In this document: positions 60,885 to 64,000 of the stretch, one piece after another
Layout of the letters: every line of letters starts with the position of its first letter
How positions within the stretch are numbered: position 1 is the first letter of the stretch
Assembly: GCA_039654915.1 (NCBI GenBank)
Contig: CM077599.1
Span: 17,238,501-17,302,500 of the forward strand
DNA from: Aquilaria yunnanensis
Taxonomy: Eukaryota; Streptophyta; Magnoliopsida; Malvales; Thymelaeaceae
Direction: 5' to 3'
Length of the DNA: 64,000 nt
Position numbers and translations under genes: made by a program
Notes under the pieces: model-generated
Databases searched by the model: none
Told to the model about the DNA's origin: nothing
What the model saw: only the letters and a program-made list of their open reading frames with translations

Positions 60885-62230
60885 CTATTTCCAATTTTTT
60901 TTTTTCTTAACTAAGGGATTATAACCTATACCGGCCTTATCATAAATACCCTTTTGTACTACAAGTAACAAATCATGTTTTTCTTTTTCTTTAACAAATC
61001 TAGACAAAGATTGTGTGAGATCAAAGTTCTTTTTTTTTAACTCATTTATTTTTTTAGTCAAGGATGCATTCAAAGATTTCAATTCACCTACTTGTTTAGC
61101 AAGCTTTTGAGAATCCTTGTAAAGAGCATTAAAAGCATTTTGCTATTCTAAGTACTTACTACCTATGAATATACATGAGTTAGAAGAGTCACTTAAGTAG
61201 TTGTTTACCTCATCTTCCTCATTTGCCATAAGATATAGATATGAGTGGCTTTGATTTGTTAAGAAAACTTCATCTTCATTTATCATCAATGACAAGTTGA
61301 CATCTTCACTTGAATCATTTAAAGTTGAACTCCCACTTAAAGATTGATTACTATCACTCTATGTCCCTATGGTTGTTCTGTTTTTCTTTTTACTTCTTTT
61401 CTTTTACTTATTGTGCTTCTTTTTCTTGTTCAATGGACAATCAAATTGTAGATGCTTGGGCCCCTTGCAATTATAGCAAATTATATCATTCTTATTCTTT
61501 TCATATTTTTCTCTCTTGAATTTCTTATTTCTTGATTTTTTAAACATCTTGCTAAACTTATTTGCAAAGAGAGCCTTATTAATTTCTCTATCTTCACTTG
61601 ATGATGTGAGGTCCTTTTGAGTTTTCAAAATTCATTGACTTATTCTTCTTGATGTATTTTTCCTTAACTTGTTTATTTATCTCATAAGTTAACAACTTTC
61701 CAAAGAATTCATCCACATGCATGATTTTGATGCTTCATTCTTCATTGATGGATTCAACTACTTTTCCATGATAAAGATAAGCTCCACAAGATTTTCCTCA
61801 CAACTTTTCATTTGTTTATTATTTTCTAAGCAACTTGAGTGGTGTGATCTCATTCAACCTTCTAAACATTTTTTGGATGCTTTCATTTGACTTCATAGTA
61901 AACAACTCATATGTCCTCACAAGCATATACATCTTAGTGTTTTTTACTTAAGTGGTTCCTCCATAAGTCACCAATAACTTGTTCCATATATCCTTAACAT
62001 TTTCACAAGAAGAAACCAAATTGAATATATTTGGGATTAGTGTACAATAAATAATATTCATTACCCTTGCACTCATAATGCGCATAAGATTATCTTCCAG
62101 TTCATATTCCGTTCGATTTTTTGGCACTTGATTTCCATCAACCATTTTTGTATGAAACCAAGGACCATCCCTAATGATCATTTAAAGAGCATGATCAATT
62201 GTTTGCATATGAATCTCCATTTTAGTTTTT
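60885..62230 (-). pseudogene. copia-type gag of the LTR element (decayed)
   Basis: Minus-strand order: a gag start near 62220; WxNKLLVTYGGT-type helices (62181-61948), diagnostic for copia gag; a central part with stops (61940-61630); a CCHC knuckle (CYNCKGPKHLQFDC, near 61480-61440); then a coiled coil (61082-60885) with GIGYNP and, further on, a WAPKG-type stretch near 60700-60760. The frame is broken in many places. Confidence 0.7.
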
Positions 62231-62350
62231 CATCAATTAAAATTTGTAAAGGCAAACAAAGGTGTCCTAGATGGGTTTTGTCCCTTAAGATGTATACTAG
62301 TGGTTACCATGGATCTTTTAGAATAAAAGTTGTTAGATTTTGAGAAAACA

Positions 62351-62371
62351 CAGCCACTAGCTCTGATACCA
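62351..62371 (-). other. primer-binding site (initiator-Met tRNA type)
   Basis: Minus-strand TGGTATCAGAGCTAGTGGCT, the standard plant copia PBS, two bases after the LTR end (CCAACA). Confidence 0.9.
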
Positions 62372-62373
62372 AT

Positions 62374-63821
62374 TGTTGGCCCAAAGAGCAACCAAGATGA
62401 GGATGAATTGGTTGGTTTCAAAAATTTTCCCAAAATAATTCTTTGTTGCTTTTAGTCAATAAGCAAATAAAAGAGTTTATGTAAATCTATACTACTTAGA
62501 AAACTCTACTATAAATGTCTTAGAATTTGTTTTGAAAATATGCTTTGAATAAACTAAAGAAAGGATAACAAAAGTTTGATAATCAATGAACCGAAAAATG
62601 CAAAGTATACAAGAAATGGAAGAAGAGAAAGAAAGAGGTTGAACATCAAGATTTTTATAGAGGTTCGGTCTTTCCTCTTGAGAGCCCACTCCTCTTCTAA
62701 AGCTTACCACTTGAGAGTTTCTTTTTCACTAAACAATTACAATTGTACAAGACCTCACACTCTTTAATAGTTTTCTCTACCACCAGCTCTCACTAGTTTT
62801 CTTAGAGGCTAATTAGAAACTTCACCAACACTTTTTCCCTCACTAGTTTTCTAAAGGCTACTTAGAAACCTCTTTAACTCTCATTCCCTTACAAAGAAAT
62901 CACTCAAACACTTAAGATAGACTCAGTAAACTCATGGTTACACGGTGATAAGAACAATAGAAGCACTCAAAGCTAAATAAGCAAATGAAAACTCAATCTC
63001 TTAGCATTTCTCAAACTCAAGCTCTTTGAAAATAAAATCTCTTTTATAGTTGCCAATAGTTCTTTCCAAAGTATTTTTCCATGTTTTTATACTCATTTGG
63101 GAGCAAAAAAGACATTGAAATCCTGCAGAGAAGGTTTGGAGACATTTATAGAATTCTGATAACCATTACTGTCTTTGATAGCTTTTAGCATTGGTCTATT
63201 AATTCTACCCGGTTGAAAGATTTCAACTTGTTGAAAAATGTGTCTTAAACCGAAAATCCCATTGAAGCTCCAACAGTTAGGTGGCATCATTTATAACTAG
63301 TTTGGTGTGAAATCTATGCGTCAATTGAGCTGGAATGCATTAGATTTGAATTTTCAAAGATTTTTGGGATACGTTCTCATGCGAAAGACATTTCTGGCAA
63401 TTTTCAATTGGTTGTTTTGCTTCTAACCAGTTGTTCGGAAATTGATCCGTTGGTTTGTTTCAACCTGTTCCTTTGTAACTTCTTGAAGCTAAAACGTCTC
63501 GGGTGCAAAAATAAACATACAAACCAACTTGTTTGACCTTTTCAACTCATTGTTTTTGCTTTCATTGTACCTTATTACATTAAATTGCCAATTTTCACAA
63601 CTTACTAACTCATTTTAATACCAAATCAACTTACTTTAAGCCTTTGATATAAAATACTTGAAAAATCAAATTTGAGTAAAATACTATATCAAAATACATT
63701 TTTCTTTTGTTAAAGAAAGCTGAAACCCATTTGACCCAAGAAAGAAGAAATTTAAAAGAATAAACTAACTTTGTTTTATAATCATCAAAATTAACCACTT
63801 AATCAAGAAACAAATCCAACC
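62374..63821 (-). repeat. 5' LTR (right copy), about 1.45 kb
   Basis: On the minus strand it runs from about 63821 (TTGGATTTG; the first bases have changed from TGTTGG) to CCAACA at 62374. In the first 100 bases that I compared with the left copy, about a tenth of positions differ, so the insertion is old. No target duplication can be read because the other end is truncated. Confidence 0.82.
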
Positions 63822-64000
63822 CACCATATTCATGTTATGAACTTCACTTGTTATAATGAACCTATGGCAATGGAAAGTTCTCTGTTCTCATGTTTGCCTA
63901 GTGAATGTTTAGCGTACAGAAGGCAATAACTCCCGTTTATTTTTTTTTGTCAAATTCATTTGTTTTTTAATTTTTTATTTTGTTAGTAATAATCACTATA
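63822..64000. other. right edge, no gene seen
   Basis: Short flanking DNA after the LTR element, without any recognisable feature and unrelated to the gypsy element interrupted at 56382. Confidence 0.5.

Larger units (their letters stand above)
56383..63821 (-). mobile_element. LTR retrotransposon (copia-type PBS), no recognisable pol; minus orientation
   Basis: Related LTRs lie at 56383-57653 and 62374-63821. Next to the right LTR is a PBS of the initiator-Met type (62351-62371); next to the left LTR is a polypurine tract (57654-57669), so the element reads on the minus strand. Inside, gag-like pieces with a CCHC knuckle (61404-62181) are followed by a plant-transposon-type domain (58686-60060). 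No RT or integrase was found, so this is a non-autonomous (LARD-like) element or heavily deleted copia. A hAT MITE sits at 58357-58544. Confidence 0.82.

Overview
This is a nuclear window from a flowering plant, almost certainly a eudicot. The genes have many short exons with GT-AG introns. The repeats are plant families: Mutator-like, CACTA, hAT and Stowaway-like DNA transposons, Tat-type Ty3/gypsy and Ty1/copia-type LTR elements, and an endogenous caulimovirid. I cannot name the genus. No tRNA, rRNA, CRISPR array or prokaryote-like operon was seen.

Only two genes look intact. At the left, on the minus strand (about 0.16-7.4 kb), is a ubiquitin-like-domain protein of the BAG6/Scythe group (plant CIP73 type). 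All sixteen visible coding exons join in phase for 888 codons, and the last exon(s) lie beyond the left edge. At 37.76-40.54 kb, on the plus strand, is a complete ten-exon zinc alcohol dehydrogenase of the ADH-like 7 type (394 aa) with every zinc ligand present. From memory, their Arabidopsis counterparts are also close neighbours, so the pair may be an old syntenic block now split by about 30 kb of repeats.

Region by region. 7.4-17.4 kb: AT-rich intergenic DNA with MITEs, a 198-bp tandem duplication and a Mutator-like element nested inside a foldback MITE. 17.4-24.9 kb: two decayed PELPK-type cell-wall protein genes, the second split by a 3.9-kb CACTA element with striking subterminal palindromes. 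26.3-28.4 kb: two more Mutator-like elements. 29.7-36.4 kb: a broken, nearly genome-length endogenous pararetrovirus flanked by short direct repeats and TA microsatellites. 36.5-37.5 kb: a fourth Mutator-like element. 40.76-44.77 kb: a 4.0-kb hAT element with its transposase gene still recognisable. 44.9-45.7 kb: a long-TIR element carrying a 21-bp minisatellite. 45.8-48.9 kb: a second, RICESLEEPER-like hAT pseudogene. 48.9-51.5 kb: noncoding DNA of unknown origin. 51.5-56.4 kb: the 5' two thirds of a gypsy element. 56.4-63.8 kb: a minus-strand LTR element with LTRs, PBS and PPT but no recognisable polymerase genes, carrying its own hAT MITE.

The most interesting signals are the palindrome array of the CACTA element, the nested insertions, the structure of the pararetrovirus insertion and the two disrupted PELPK genes. 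I found no convincing undescribed functional system. The window reads as two host genes in a heavily transposon-invaded stretch.
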